From: an uncultured Clostridia bacterium
GTDB lineage: Bacteria > Bacillota > Clostridia > TANB77 > CAG-508
Length of the DNA: 36,401 nucleotides
Reading direction: 5' to 3'
Assembly (NCBI GenBank): GCA_934167685.1
Contig: CAKPLQ010000009.1
Coordinates: 1 to 36,401 of the forward strand
Shown here: positions 1 to 8,223 of the stretch, one piece after another
Numbering within the stretch: the stretch's first letter is position 1
How the letters are laid out: the number at the start of each line of letters is the position of its first letter
Made by a program: the position numbers and the translations under genes
The notes under the pieces: model-generated
What the model was told of the DNA's origin: nothing
Databases searched by the model: none
What the model saw: the letters and a program-made list of their open reading frames with translations, nothing else

Positions 1-39
1 TTTTAAATAAGCTTTTAAAAGACGAGGAGGAAAATTAAT

Positions 40-711
40 ATGGCAAAATGTATAATTTCAGAAGGAAAAACAACAGCTGAAGCAATAGAAAAAGGACTAA
101 AAGAGATTGGTTTGCCAAAAGAATTGGTTGATATCAAGGTAATTGAGGAAAACAAAAAAAGTTTTTTTGATATATTAGCTCCTAAAGTAGTAAAAGTGGA
201 ATTAAAAGAAAAAGAAGCTAAAAAACCAGAAGAATTTGAGATTGAAACAACAGAGCAAGAGCTAGAAGATGCGAAAACAAAATTAAATGCGTTTTTAGCT
301 GAATTTGTTGAAAAACTTAATAATGGAACAGCATATAAGATAGAAATTAAAGAAAAATGTTTATATATAACTATTAGTGGAGATAATGTTGGAAACCTTA
401 TAGGATATAGGGGAGAGGCGTTATATGCATTAGAAAGTATATTAAAAGTAATTGCCAATCAAAAATCAGAAAATAGGGTAATTGTTAGATTAGATATCGA
501 AGGATATAAAGAAAAGAGAGTAAAAACATTAGAAGAATTAGCTGAAAGAAAGGCGAAAATTGTAGAAAAAACAGGAAAAATAATTACTTTAGAGCCAATG
601 AAGGCTTATGAAAGAAAAATTATTCATAGTTTTTTACAAGAAAATCCTAATGTAGAGACAAGAAGTATAGGGCAAGAGCCAAAAAGAAGAATTGTAATTT
701 CAAAAAAATAA
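40..711 (+). CDS. jag: Jag/KhpB (EloR) RNA-binding protein
   Basis: A 223-aa RNA-binding protein of the Jag/KhpB/EloR family, which in other Firmicutes partners KhpA and links cell elongation to division. Seen: a Jag_N-type domain in about residues 1-50, a KH domain with the GYRG signature near residues 121-128 (IGYRGEAL), and a C-terminal R3H-type domain from about 160 to 221 containing the ERKIIH segment. A perfect GAGGAGG ribosome binding site at 24-30 sets the ATG. The gene precedes mnmE, the usual order beside oriC, where yidC, rnpA and rpmH normally lie just upstream and outside this window. A charged linker rich in Lys and Glu joins the domains. Identification is secure from domain order and context. 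Confidence 0.95.
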   Translation: MAKCIISEGKTTAEAIEKGLKEIGLPKELVDIKVIEENKKSFFDILAPKVVKVELKEKEAKKPEEFEIETTEQELEDAKTKLNAFLAEFVEKLNNGTAYKIEIKEKCLYITISGDNVGNLIGYRGEALYALESILKVIANQKSENRVIVRLDIEGYKEKRVKTLEELAERKAKIVEKTGKIITLEPMKAYERKIIHSFLQENPNVETRSIGQEPKRRIVISKK

Positions 712-723
712 TAATAAAAATCG

Positions 724-794
724 GAAGTCAAAGTTCAGATTTTAATCATGCAGAAGATGAATGCATATGGTTAAACTAACTTTGACTTTTTAAT
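724..794 (+). terminator. Long nested hairpin between jag and mnmE
   Basis: Three stacked stems are visible. AAGTCAAAGTT (725-735) pairs perfectly with AACTTTGACTT (778-788). TTTAATC (741-747) pairs with GGTTAAA (769-775), including one G-U. ATGCA (748-752) pairs with TGCAT (762-766). A short T-run follows (787-790). It could be a terminator or attenuator before mnmE, whose ribosome binding site lies 12 bases downstream. The U-tract is weak, so a leader structure controlling mnmE is equally possible. Confidence 0.55.
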
Positions 795-812
795 TTATAA
801 GGAGGTAAAAAA

Positions 813-2183
813 ATGAGTACAATAGCTTCTATATCTACAGCGCCAGGAATTGGCGGAATAGGTATAATAAGAATGAGCGGAGAAAAATCATTTGAAATAT
901 TGGAAAAAATATTCAAACCAAAAACAGAACAAAAAATAGATTATATTAAAGGATATACTATAAAATATGGGCATATTGTAGAAAATGAAGAGATTATTGA
1001 TGAAGTTTTAGTGTCATATTTTAAGGCTCCTAGAAGTTATACAACAGAAAATATGTGTGAAATTAATTCACATGGTGGAAATATAATAGTGAAAAAAATA
1101 TTAGAAATGTGTCTGAAAAATGGCGCAGAGCTAGCGGAACCAGGGGAATTCACCAAAAGAGCATTTTTAAATGGAAGAATAGATTTGGCACAAGCTGAAT
1201 CTGTAATAGATGTTATAAATGCAAAATCAGATAAAGAAGCTAAAAGTGGAATAAAACAACTAGAAGGCTATTTATCAAGCGAAATTAAGGAAATTAAGCA
1301 AGAAATATTGAATGTCTTAGTAAATATTGAAGTAACAATTGATTATCCAGAATATGATACTCCAGAAGTTCAAGAAAATGAAATTAAAGAAATGCTTGAC
1401 AGTGTAGGGAATAGGCTAGAAAAGCTAGAAAAATCATTTGATAATGGAAAAATAATAAAAGACGGAATAAAAACAGCAATTATAGGTAAGCCTAATGCAG
1501 GCAAATCTTCACTTTTAAATGCTATTTTAAAGGAAGATAGAGCTATTGTAACAGATATTGCAGGAACTACAAGAGATACAATAGAAGAATTTGTTACAAT
1601 TAATGGAATACCGCTAAATTTAGTAGATACAGCAGGAATAAGAGAAGCTTCTGATGAAGTTGAAAAAATAGGTGTGGAAAAATCAATTAAGCAAGCAAAA
1701 GATGCAGACTTAATTATAGCAATCTTTGATAGTTCTAGGGATTTAACTGATGAGGACTTAGAAATACTTGAATTAATTAAAAATAAAAAATCTATTATTT
1801 TATTAAATAAATCAGATTTAAATGCTAAAATTAATGAAAATGACAGCAGATTTACGGATATAACAGATAATATAATAAAAATATCAGCGTTAAATAAGAC
1901 AGGAATAGATTTATTATATGAAAAAATTTCAAATATGTTTAATTTGAATGAAATTAATTTAGATAATGATATATTAATTACAAATATTCGTCATAAAAAT
2001 ATAATTTCTAAATCTTTGGACAATGTAAAAAAATCAAAAGAAGCATTAGAAATGAATTTACCAATCGATATTATAACAATTTATATAAAAAATATTTTAG
2101 AAGATTTAGGAGAGATTACAGGTGAAGTTGTAACTGAAGATATAATAAATGAAATTTTTTCAAAATTTTGTTTAGGAAAATAA
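813..2183 (+). CDS. mnmE: tRNA modification GTPase MnmE
   Basis: A 456-aa GTPase that with MnmG forms the 5-carboxymethylaminomethyl modification at wobble U34 of certain tRNAs, using a methylene-tetrahydrofolate one-carbon unit. Seen: the N-terminal folate-binding domain (about 1-118), helical domain, an inserted G domain with P-loop GKPNAGKSS from residue 225, then TTRDT, DTAG and NKSD, and the family's C-terminal CLGK ending, whose Cys is essential in homologues. Length matches the family. AGGAGG at 800-805 precedes the ATG. The partner mnmG follows after a 155-base gap. Certain. Confidence 0.98.
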   Translation: MSTIASISTAPGIGGIGIIRMSGEKSFEILEKIFKPKTEQKIDYIKGYTIKYGHIVENEEIIDEVLVSYFKAPRSYTTENMCEINSHGGNIIVKKILEMCLKNGAELAEPGEFTKRAFLNGRIDLAQAESVIDVINAKSDKEAKSGIKQLEGYLSSEIKEIKQEILNVLVNIEVTIDYPEYDTPEVQENEIKEMLDSVGNRLEKLEKSFDNGKIIKDGIKTAIIGKPNAGKSSLLNAILKEDRAIVTDIAGTTRDTIEEFVTINGIPLNLVDTAGIREASDEVEKIGVEKSIKQAKDADLIIAIFDSSRDLTDEDLEILELIKNKKSIILLNKSDLNAKINENDSRFTDITDNIIKISALNKTGIDLLYEKISNMFNLNEINLDNDILITNIRHKNIISKSLDNVKKSKEALEMNLPIDIITIYIKNILEDLGEITGEVVTEDIINEIFSKFCLGK

Positions 2184-2338
2184 AAAAACAAAGCACGAAA
2201 ATCAAAAATAAAACGATTTAAAATAAAAAATGTATAACTTGTCACGAAAAAGACTAAAATCGAAATATAAAGAAAATAAAAAGAATTAGAACTAATTTAG
2301 AATATAATGTAAAATGAAAAAATGAAGGGAGAAATAAA
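2184..2338. other. mnmE-mnmG intergenic spacer
   Basis: 155 bases of AT-rich DNA with no gene. A TATAAT hexamer at 2303-2308 could be a -10 element for mnmG, but no good -35 lies 16-18 bases upstream. No convincing terminator hairpin is visible, so mnmE and mnmG may be co-transcribed. Confidence 0.4.
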
Positions 2339-4210
2339 ATGAGTTACTATGCAGGTGAATATGATATAGTAGTAATTGGTGCAGGGCATGCTGGATGCGA
2401 AGCAGCGCTTGCTGCAGCAAGACTTGGGATGAAAACAGCAATCTTTTCTTTAAGTTTAGAAGCTGTAGCAAATATGCCATGCAATCCACATATAGGTGGA
2501 AGTTCTAAAGGACATTTAGTAAGAGAAATTGACGCACTTGGTGGAGAAATGGGCAAAAACATAGATAAAACAATGATTCAAATAAAAATGTTAAATACTT
2601 CAAAAGGCCCGGCAGTCCACTCTTTGAGGGCTCAAGCAGATAGAAAAAGATACCAAATGGAAATGAAACATACATTGGAAAAACAAGAAAATTTAGATTT
2701 AAAACAAGCAGAAATTGTTAACATAACTTTAAACGATAATAATAAGGTAAAGTCTATAGAAACAGATGTGGGAGCAATATATAATGTAAAATCAATAATT
2801 GTTGCGACTGGAACATATTTAAAAGGAAAAATTTTCATAGGAGATTTTTCAAAAGAAAGTGGACCAGATGGCGTGTTTCCAGCAAATAAACTATCTGAAT
2901 GTTTAAAAAAATTAGGTGTAAATTTAATAAGATTTAAAACAGGAACTCCAGCAAGAATAAATAAAAAGAGTATAGATTTTTCAAAAATGGAAGTTCAAAA
3001 AGGTGATGAAGGAATAATACCTTTCTCATTTGAAGATAAAATGAAAGAATTTAATCAGGTAGATTGTTATTTAACATATACAAATGCTGAAACACACAGA
3101 ATAATAAGAGAAAACTTACATAGGTCACCATTATATGGCGGTGAAATATCAGGGACAGGGCCAAGATATTGTCCATCAATAGAAGATAAAGTTGTAAGAT
3201 TTGCAGATAAAGAAAGACATCAAGTTTTCGTGGAACCAATAGGAATTGATACAGATGAAATGTATATTCAAGGAATGAGTTCATCATTGCCAGAAGATGT
3301 GCAAATAGCGATGTATAGGACTATTCCGGGATTGGAACATTGTGAATTTACACGTCCAGCATATGCGATAGAATATGATTGTATAGACCCAGCAGACTTA
3401 AAATTATCATTAGAATACAAGAAAATAGATGGATTATTTTTCGCTGGACAAACAAATGGAACATCAGGATATGAAGAAGCTGCTTGTCAAGGTTTAATTG
3501 CAGGAATAAATGCTTCACAAAAAATCAAAGGTAAAGAACCATTAATTTTGGACAGAACAGAGGCTTATATAGGAGTTTTAATTGATGATATTGTTACAAA
3601 AGGAACTAATGAACCATATAGAATGATGACCTCTAGAGCAGAATATAGGCTACTTCTACGTCAAGATAATGCAGATTTGCGTTTGACAGAAAAAGGACAT
3701 GAAATTGGATTGATTTCTGATGAAAGATATAATAAATTTTTAGAAAAAAAGAAGGAAATTGAAGCTGAAAAGAAAAGACTAGAAGAAACAGTGGTTAGAC
3801 CAACAAAAGAAGTTAATGAATTCTTAAAAAAGCAAGGAACATCAGAGCTTACAACAGGTTCAAAACTTTCAGAATTACTAAAAAGAGCTGAAATTACATA
3901 TGCTTCTCTTGAAGCAATTGATGAAAATAGACCAAAATTAAGAGAACAAGTAAGAGAAGAAGTTGAAATTCAGGTAAAATATGATGGATATATAAAAATG
4001 CAAGAAGCACAAGTAGAAAAATTCAAGAAAATGGAGAAAAAATTACTTCCAGAAGATATAAATTATGAAGAAATAAAGGGAATAAGCTTAGAAGCTAGGC
4101 AAAAACTAAATAAACATAAGCCACATTCAATTGGACAAGCTTCAAGAATTTCTGGAGTTTCTCCAGCAGATATATCAGTTTTACTTGTATATTTACAAAC
4201 AAAGAGATAG
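2339..4210 (+). CDS. mnmG: tRNA U34 modification FAD enzyme MnmG (GidA)
   Basis: A 623-aa FAD protein, partner of MnmE in making cmnm5U34 in tRNA. Seen: the N-terminal dinucleotide fold GAGHAGCEAA (about residues 14-23), the conserved ANMPCNPHIGG and RFKTGTPAR segments, the GYEEAACQGLIAGINA segment characteristic of GidA, and the helical C-terminal domain ending in a HKPHSIGQASRISGVSPADI segment that contacts MnmE and tRNA. Length is normal for the full-length form. GGGAG at 2328-2332 sits upstream of the ATG. rsmG starts 12 bases after the stop, so the two are probably one operon. Confidence 0.98.
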   Translation: MSYYAGEYDIVVIGAGHAGCEAALAAARLGMKTAIFSLSLEAVANMPCNPHIGGSSKGHLVREIDALGGEMGKNIDKTMIQIKMLNTSKGPAVHSLRAQADRKRYQMEMKHTLEKQENLDLKQAEIVNITLNDNNKVKSIETDVGAIYNVKSIIVATGTYLKGKIFIGDFSKESGPDGVFPANKLSECLKKLGVNLIRFKTGTPARINKKSIDFSKMEVQKGDEGIIPFSFEDKMKEFNQVDCYLTYTNAETHRIIRENLHRSPLYGGEISGTGPRYCPSIEDKVVRFADKERHQVFVEPIGIDTDEMYIQGMSSSLPEDVQIAMYRTIPGLEHCEFTRPAYAIEYDCIDPADLKLSLEYKKIDGLFFAGQTNGTSGYEEAACQGLIAGINASQKIKGKEPLILDRTEAYIGVLIDDIVTKGTNEPYRMMTSRAEYRLLLRQDNADLRLTEKGHEIGLISDERYNKFLEKKKEIEAEKKRLEETVVRPTKEVNEFLKKQGTSELTTGSKLSELLKRAEITYASLEAIDENRPKLREQVREEVEIQVKYDGYIKMQEAQVEKFKKMEKKLLPEDINYEEIKGISLEARQKLNKHKPHSIGQASRISGVSPADISVLLVYLQTKR

Positions 4211-4222
4211 GAGAATTATGAT

Positions 4223-4945
4223 ATGGAGCATAGTACATTTAACGAGGAGCTACTAGAAAAAGCTAGTGTTCTGGGTGTTCGTTTTTCTGTGGAGCAGATG
4301 GAACAATTTTATAAATACATGAATTTATTAATAGAATGGAATGAAAAAATGAATTTAACTGCTATAATTGAACCAAGTGAAATTATTTTAAAACATTTTA
4401 TAGATTCTATTACTATTTTAAAAGATATAAAAGATGGTTCAACAGTAGTTGATGTAGGAACAGGTGCAGGATTTCCTGGAATACCATTAAGTATAATGAA
4501 TCCAACATTAAAAATAACACTTGTAGATTCTTTAAATAAAAGATTAATATTTTTACAAGAAGTTATTAAAGAATTAAATTTAAAAAATGTAGAACTTATT
4601 CATGCACGAGCAGAAGAATTTGGAAGAAATAAAAAATATAGAGAAAAATTTGATATTGCAACATCAAGAGCAGTTGCAAATTTAGCAACATTATCAGAAT
4701 ATTTATTACCATTAGTTAAAATTAATGGACAAGCAATAAGTATGAAAGCAGGAAATGCTTCACAAGAAATTGAAAAAGCGCAAAAAGCAATAAAAACTTT
4801 AGGTGGACACATAAACAGAATAGATGAATTTTATTTACCACAAACTGATATTGCTAGAACAATAATTATTATAGATAAAATAAAAGAAACATCAAACCAA
4901 TATCCTAGAAAAGCAGGAACTCCTTCGAAGGAACCAATAAAATAA
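4223..4945 (+). CDS. rsmG: 16S rRNA m7G527 methyltransferase RsmG (GidB)
   Basis: A 240-aa SAM-dependent methyltransferase that methylates N7 of G527 in 16S rRNA. Seen: the SAM-binding VVDVGTGAGFPGIPL segment in the middle of the protein, the TSRAVANL segment typical of GidB, and the ISMKAG strand. The start is the ATG at 4223, with AGGAG at 4209-4213 overlapping the mnmG stop. An out-of-frame ATG at 4218 is ignored. It is the last gene before a strong terminator and belongs to the mnmG transcript. Loss in other bacteria gives low-level streptomycin resistance. Confidence 0.97.
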   Translation: MEHSTFNEELLEKASVLGVRFSVEQMEQFYKYMNLLIEWNEKMNLTAIIEPSEIILKHFIDSITILKDIKDGSTVVDVGTGAGFPGIPLSIMNPTLKITLVDSLNKRLIFLQEVIKELNLKNVELIHARAEEFGRNKKYREKFDIATSRAVANLATLSEYLLPLVKINGQAISMKAGNASQEIEKAQKAIKTLGGHINRIDEFYLPQTDIARTIIIIDKIKETSNQYPRKAGTPSKEPIK

Positions 4946-4948
4946 AAA

Positions 4949-4978
4949 TACTCCACAGAAAATGTGGAGCATTTTTTT
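4949..4978 (+). terminator. Intrinsic terminator after rsmG
   Basis: CTCCACA (4951-4957) and TGTGGAG (4963-4969) form a perfect 7-bp stem with loop GAAAA, followed by seven T residues at 4972-4978. It closes the mnmG-rsmG unit. Confidence 0.93.
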
Positions 4979-4998
4979 GAAAAAATGCAAAAAAAGCA

Positions 4999-5027
4999 TT
5001 GACTTATTTTTAAATATTATATATTAT
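4999..5027 (+). promoter_or_regulatory. Sigma-A type promoter of parAB
   Basis: TTGACT (4999-5004), a 17-base spacer and TATTAT (5022-5027), directly after the rsmG terminator and about 50 bases before parA. It matches the housekeeping consensus well. Confidence 0.75.
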
Positions 5028-5077
5028 ATTAATGTCAAAAGAAAAGATTTATGTCTGGAAGGAAGGGATGACGTAAA

Positions 5078-5848
5078 ATGGGAAAAGTAATAGCAGTAGC
5101 AAATCAAAAAGGTGGTGTAGGAAAAACTACAACAACAGTAAATTTAAGTACTTTATTAGCCAAAAAAGGTAAAAAAGTATTATTAATAGATACAGACCCT
5201 CAAGGTAATGCTACAAGTGGCTTAGGAGTGACGAAGGAACTAGAGTTATCAGTATATGATGTATTAGTAGGAGACACAACTTTTGCTGAAACAATAGAAG
5301 ATACAGCTATAAAAAACCTAAAAATTTGTCCATCAAACATTAGTTTGGCAGGAGCTGAAGTACAGCTTGTATCAATGATGTCAAGAGAGCAAAGATTAAA
5401 AGTAAAATTAGATGAAATAAAAGACCAGTATGATTATATTTTGATTGATTGTCCACCATCATTAGGGTTAATTACGTTAAATGCATTTACAGCTTCTGAT
5501 AGTGTATTAATTCCGGTACAATGTGAATACTTTGCGCTAGAAGGATTAGGACAACTATTAAATACAGTAAATTTAGTAAAAAAACACTTAAATAAAAGCC
5601 TAGAAATAGAAGGGGCATTATTAACAATGTATGATGCTAGAACAAATCTTTCTAATCAAGTAGTAAAAGAAGTAAAAAAATACTTTGAAGGAAAAGTGTA
5701 TAAAACAGTAATTCCAAGAAATGTAAGATTAAGTGAAGCACCAAGCTATGGTATGCCAATTTCGCTTTATGATGCAAGGTCAAAAGGTGCAAAAGCATAT
5801 GAAAAATTAGCAAAAGAGTTTTTAAAAAATAATGCTCAATCAAAATAA
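5078..5848 (+). CDS. parA: Chromosome partition ATPase ParA/Soj
   Basis: A 256-aa P-loop ATPase of the ParA/Soj/MinD class that works with ParB in origin segregation and, in Bacillus, in control of replication initiation and sporulation. Seen: the deviant Walker A KGGVGKTTT (residues 10-18), LLIDTDPQGN (A'), and Walker B in LIDCPPSLG. GGAAGGAAGGG at 5058-5067 lies upstream of the ATG; an ATG at 5068 is followed by a stop after two codons and is not the start. parB follows after 30 bases. No perfect parS-like 16-mer was seen in this window. Confidence 0.96.
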   Translation: MGKVIAVANQKGGVGKTTTTVNLSTLLAKKGKKVLLIDTDPQGNATSGLGVTKELELSVYDVLVGDTTFAETIEDTAIKNLKICPSNISLAGAEVQLVSMMSREQRLKVKLDEIKDQYDYILIDCPPSLGLITLNAFTASDSVLIPVQCEYFALEGLGQLLNTVNLVKKHLNKSLEIEGALLTMYDARTNLSNQVVKEVKKYFEGKVYKTVIPRNVRLSEAPSYGMPISLYDARSKGAKAYEKLAKEFLKNNAQSK

Positions 5849-5878
5849 ATAAATAAAATAGATTAGGGGGAAATAGAT

Positions 5879-6763
5879 ATGGCAAAAGCAAAAATGACAG
5901 GATTAGGAAAAGGCTTGGACGTATTATTTGGTGGTTCTCCGCTAGAATTACAACAAAATGAAGCAGATGTTCAAGCAGAAGAAATAGGAGATAGTGATAA
6001 CCTAAAAACATTAAAAATAATGGAAGTTGAACCAAATAGAGAACAGCCAAGAAAAAATTTCAACCAAGATGCTTTAGAGGAATTATCAGAGTCAATAAAA
6101 GAATATGGAGTAATACAACCAATTGTAGTATCAAAAGAAGATGGATATTATGCAATTATTGCTGGAGAAAGAAGATGGAGAGCAGCTAAACTTGCGGGAT
6201 TAACCGAAATACCAGCAATAATAAGAGATTCGGACGAACAAACTAATAGAGAAATCTCTTTAATAGAAAATATCCAAAGAGAAGATTTAAATCCATATGA
6301 AAAGGCACTAGGAATAAGAAGTTTAATGGATAAATATGGAATGACACAAGAAGAAGTTTCTAAAAAGATTGGAAAAAGCAGAAGTAGTGTATCTAATACA
6401 GTTAGAGTACTATATTTAGCTCCAGATGTATTGGAATTAGTAAAACAGGGTAAACTTACAGAAGGACATTGCAAGGCTCTTGCTGGAATAAGTGACCCAC
6501 AACGTCAATATGATGCTGCAATAAGAATGATAGAAAAAGGGGAATCTGTAAGACAAGCTGAAAGCAAAAACAGAATAACCAAAAAAGAGAAAAAGTTAGA
6601 CCCTAAATATAAATATTTATATGAGGATATTGAAGATAGATTTCAAGGCTTTTTTGGAACAAAAGTAAAATTAGACCAAGGTAAAAGAAAGGGAAGAATC
6701 ATTATAGAATATCACAATAATGAGGATTTAGAGAGAATGTTAAACTTACTTAAAGAAAATTGA
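5879..6763 (+). CDS. parB: Chromosome partition protein ParB/Spo0J
   Basis: A 294-aa CTP-dependent DNA clamp protein that loads at parS sites and recruits condensin. Seen: the conserved N-terminal GLGKGLDVLFG peptide (ParA-activating region), the ParB/sulfiredoxin CTP-binding domain with GERRWRAAKLAG, the IENIQREDLNPYEKA segment, the helix-turn-helix (TQEEVSKKIGKSRSSVSN), and a C-terminal dimerisation region. AGGGGG at 5866-5871 sets the start. The second gene of the parAB operon. It could be called Noc by general homology, but pairing with parA favours Spo0J. Confidence 0.96.
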   Translation: MAKAKMTGLGKGLDVLFGGSPLELQQNEADVQAEEIGDSDNLKTLKIMEVEPNREQPRKNFNQDALEELSESIKEYGVIQPIVVSKEDGYYAIIAGERRWRAAKLAGLTEIPAIIRDSDEQTNREISLIENIQREDLNPYEKALGIRSLMDKYGMTQEEVSKKIGKSRSSVSNTVRVLYLAPDVLELVKQGKLTEGHCKALAGISDPQRQYDAAIRMIEKGESVRQAESKNRITKKEKKLDPKYKYLYEDIEDRFQGFFGTKVKLDQGKRKGRIIIEYHNNEDLERMLNLLKEN

Positions 6764-6782
6764 AAATAAATCGGAAAAAGTA

Positions 6783-6825
6783 TTGACAAGCGACAGTAAA
6801 ATGTGCTAATATAAATACTGTCGCT
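6783..6825 (+). promoter_or_regulatory. tRNA-Ser promoter with flanking 10-bp inverted repeat
   Basis: TTGACA (6783-6788), an 18-base spacer and TAATAT (6807-6812) form a promoter for the tRNA-Ser genes. A perfect inverted repeat, AGCGACAGTA (6789-6798) and TACTGTCGCT (6816-6825), brackets the -10. The right arm covers the expected start site, so it reads as an operator rather than an RNA hairpin. Confidence 0.65.
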
Positions 6826-6845
6826 GGACATTTGTCTATAGATAT

Positions 6846-6937
<92 letters not shown>

Positions 6938-6949
6938 AAGATAGAAAGG

Positions 6950-6976
6950 CATATCATTACTAAATGATATGTTTTT
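6950..6976 (+). terminator. Terminator between the two serine tRNAs
   Basis: CATATCATT (6950-6958) pairs perfectly with AATGATATG (6963-6971), loop ACTA, followed by five T residues. Confidence 0.8.
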
Positions 6977-7004
6977 CGTATTAATTGTTTGACAACCAAT
7001 ATTT

Positions 7005-7094
7005 GGAGATGTACCCAAGTGGTGAAGGGGACTGTTTGCTAAACAGTTAGGTCGGTAACACGGCGCGGAGGTTCGAACCCTCTCATCTCCGCCA
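7005..7094 (+). tRNA. tRNA-Ser (anticodon GCU)
   Basis: GGAGATG (7005-7011) pairs with CATCTCC (7084-7090), discriminator G, encoded CCA at 7092-7094. Anticodon stem ACTGT/ACAGT with loop TTGCTAA gives anticodon GCT at 7038-7040. A long variable arm and a T-arm with GGTTCGAACC are present. With the preceding UGA tRNA it supplies two of the serine decoders. Confidence 0.97.
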
Positions 7095-7102
7095 ATAAAA
7101 AA

Positions 7103-7138
7103 GGTATAGAGATTTTTTGAATCTTTATATCTTTTTTT
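7103..7138 (+). terminator. Terminator after tRNA-Ser(GCU)
   Basis: GGTATAGAGATT (7103-7114) pairs with AATCTTTATATC (7120-7131) using two G-U pairs, followed by seven T residues. It insulates the tRNA unit from the secretion locus. Confidence 0.88.
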
Positions 7139-7162
7139 GTGTTTATTTTAATGTCTAAAAAA

Positions 7163-7212
7163 TGACAAAAATAGTCAAAAAACTTGAAAAAGAATTCTTG
7201 TTGTTTTATAAT
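7163..7212 (+). promoter_or_regulatory. Promoter of secretion-locus unit 1 with upstream TGAC-N7-GTCA element
   Basis: TTGAAA (7184-7189), a 17-base spacer and perfect TATAAT (7207-7212). Immediately upstream is TGACAAAAATAGTCA (7163-7177), an inverted TGAC/GTCA pair followed by an A-tract. Nearly the same block precedes the unit-2 promoter near 13169. Confidence 0.7.
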
Positions 7213-7251
7213 TAAATAGAGAGAGTATATTTTTTTAAGGGAGGACTAAAG

Positions 7252-8196
7252 ATGCACAATTTAATGAGATTTTGGTATCAAAACAAGAATCAAATTATAA
7301 AGGTAGGAGCAATTGTAATTTTTGTGTTTCTAATTATTCAAGTAGTGAATTTGTTTGTAAAAAGAAACAATGAAAAAAAATTTGAAAATGTAATGAATGG
7401 AACTAATATAAATGCAAATAATACAAGCTCAACAGAGAATAACACAGTAATTTCAGATAAATCAGCTATTACAGGCCAAAATGTTTCTAGCAAGCAATTA
7501 AGTACTGACACAAACACAATTAATAACTTTATTAATTATTGCAATCAGAAAGATTTAGAAAAAGCATATAGCATGCTTACAGAAGATTGCAGATCACAGA
7601 TATATACTACTTTAGATACATTTACAAAAGCATATTATAATGATGTTTTTAATGGACAAAAAAAGACATGCACTATTGAAAATTGGTTTGGAAACACATA
7701 TAAAGTAAATATATATGATGATATGTTGGCAACAGGGAAAGAAACAAAATATTCTAAACAAGATTATATAACAATAGAAACAGAAAATGGCGAAAATAAA
7801 TTAAATATTAATAATTATATAGGCCATAAAGACATAAATAAAACGACTACAAATGATAATATTACTGTGCAAGTGGAAAGTAGAGATACTTATAAAGAAT
7901 ATGAAGAATACACAATAAAGGTAAGAAATGATAAGGATAAAACTATACAACTAGATACTATACAGAGCCCAAAAACATTATATTTGGAAGACGAAAAAGG
8001 TGTAAAATACAATTATTATAGCAATGAATTGACTGATTCAATGTTAACCATTGAGGCAGGCCATTCAAAAGAAATGACGATTAAATTTTATAGTACCTAT
8101 ACATCTTCTAAAAAAATAAGAAGAATTGTTTTTTCTAATTTAAAAGTTATAGATGGATATAGAATAGAAACAGTGCAATTTTCAGCAAATGTATAA
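7252..8196 (+). CDS. Membrane-anchored NTF2-like (VirB8/TcpC-like) T4SS subunit
   Basis: A 314-aa single-pass membrane protein with a short cytoplasmic N-terminus. Seen: one hydrophobic segment at about residues 15-36, a low-complexity Asn/Ser/Thr linker to about 80, a helical-then-strand region at about 85-190 that reads like an NTF2-like fold (INNFINYCNQKDLEKAYSML, then TLDTFTKAYY), and a beta-rich C-terminal domain from about 200 to 314. Known: VirB8 and Gram-positive TcpC use NTF2-like domains as extracellular scaffolds of T4SS channels. The role here is inferred from fold and from position as first gene of the secretion locus. GGGAGG at 7239-7244 sets the start. A generic secreted NTF2/DUF protein cannot be excluded. 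Confidence 0.6.
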   Translation: MHNLMRFWYQNKNQIIKVGAIVIFVFLIIQVVNLFVKRNNEKKFENVMNGTNINANNTSSTENNTVISDKSAITGQNVSSKQLSTDTNTINNFINYCNQKDLEKAYSMLTEDCRSQIYTTLDTFTKAYYNDVFNGQKKTCTIENWFGNTYKVNIYDDMLATGKETKYSKQDYITIETENGENKLNINNYIGHKDINKTTTNDNITVQVESRDTYKEYEEYTIKVRNDKDKTIQLDTIQSPKTLYLEDEKGVKYNYYSNELTDSMLTIEAGHSKEMTIKFYSTYTSSKKIRRIVFSNLKVIDGYRIETVQFSANV

Positions 8197-8223
8197 TATT
8201 TGAACAAGAAACGAGGTGATTAA

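Noticed and set aside
4946..6763. parS site near parAB
   Set aside because: No close match to TGTTTCACGTGAAACA was seen here or elsewhere in the window; a CACGTG core is absent by eye.
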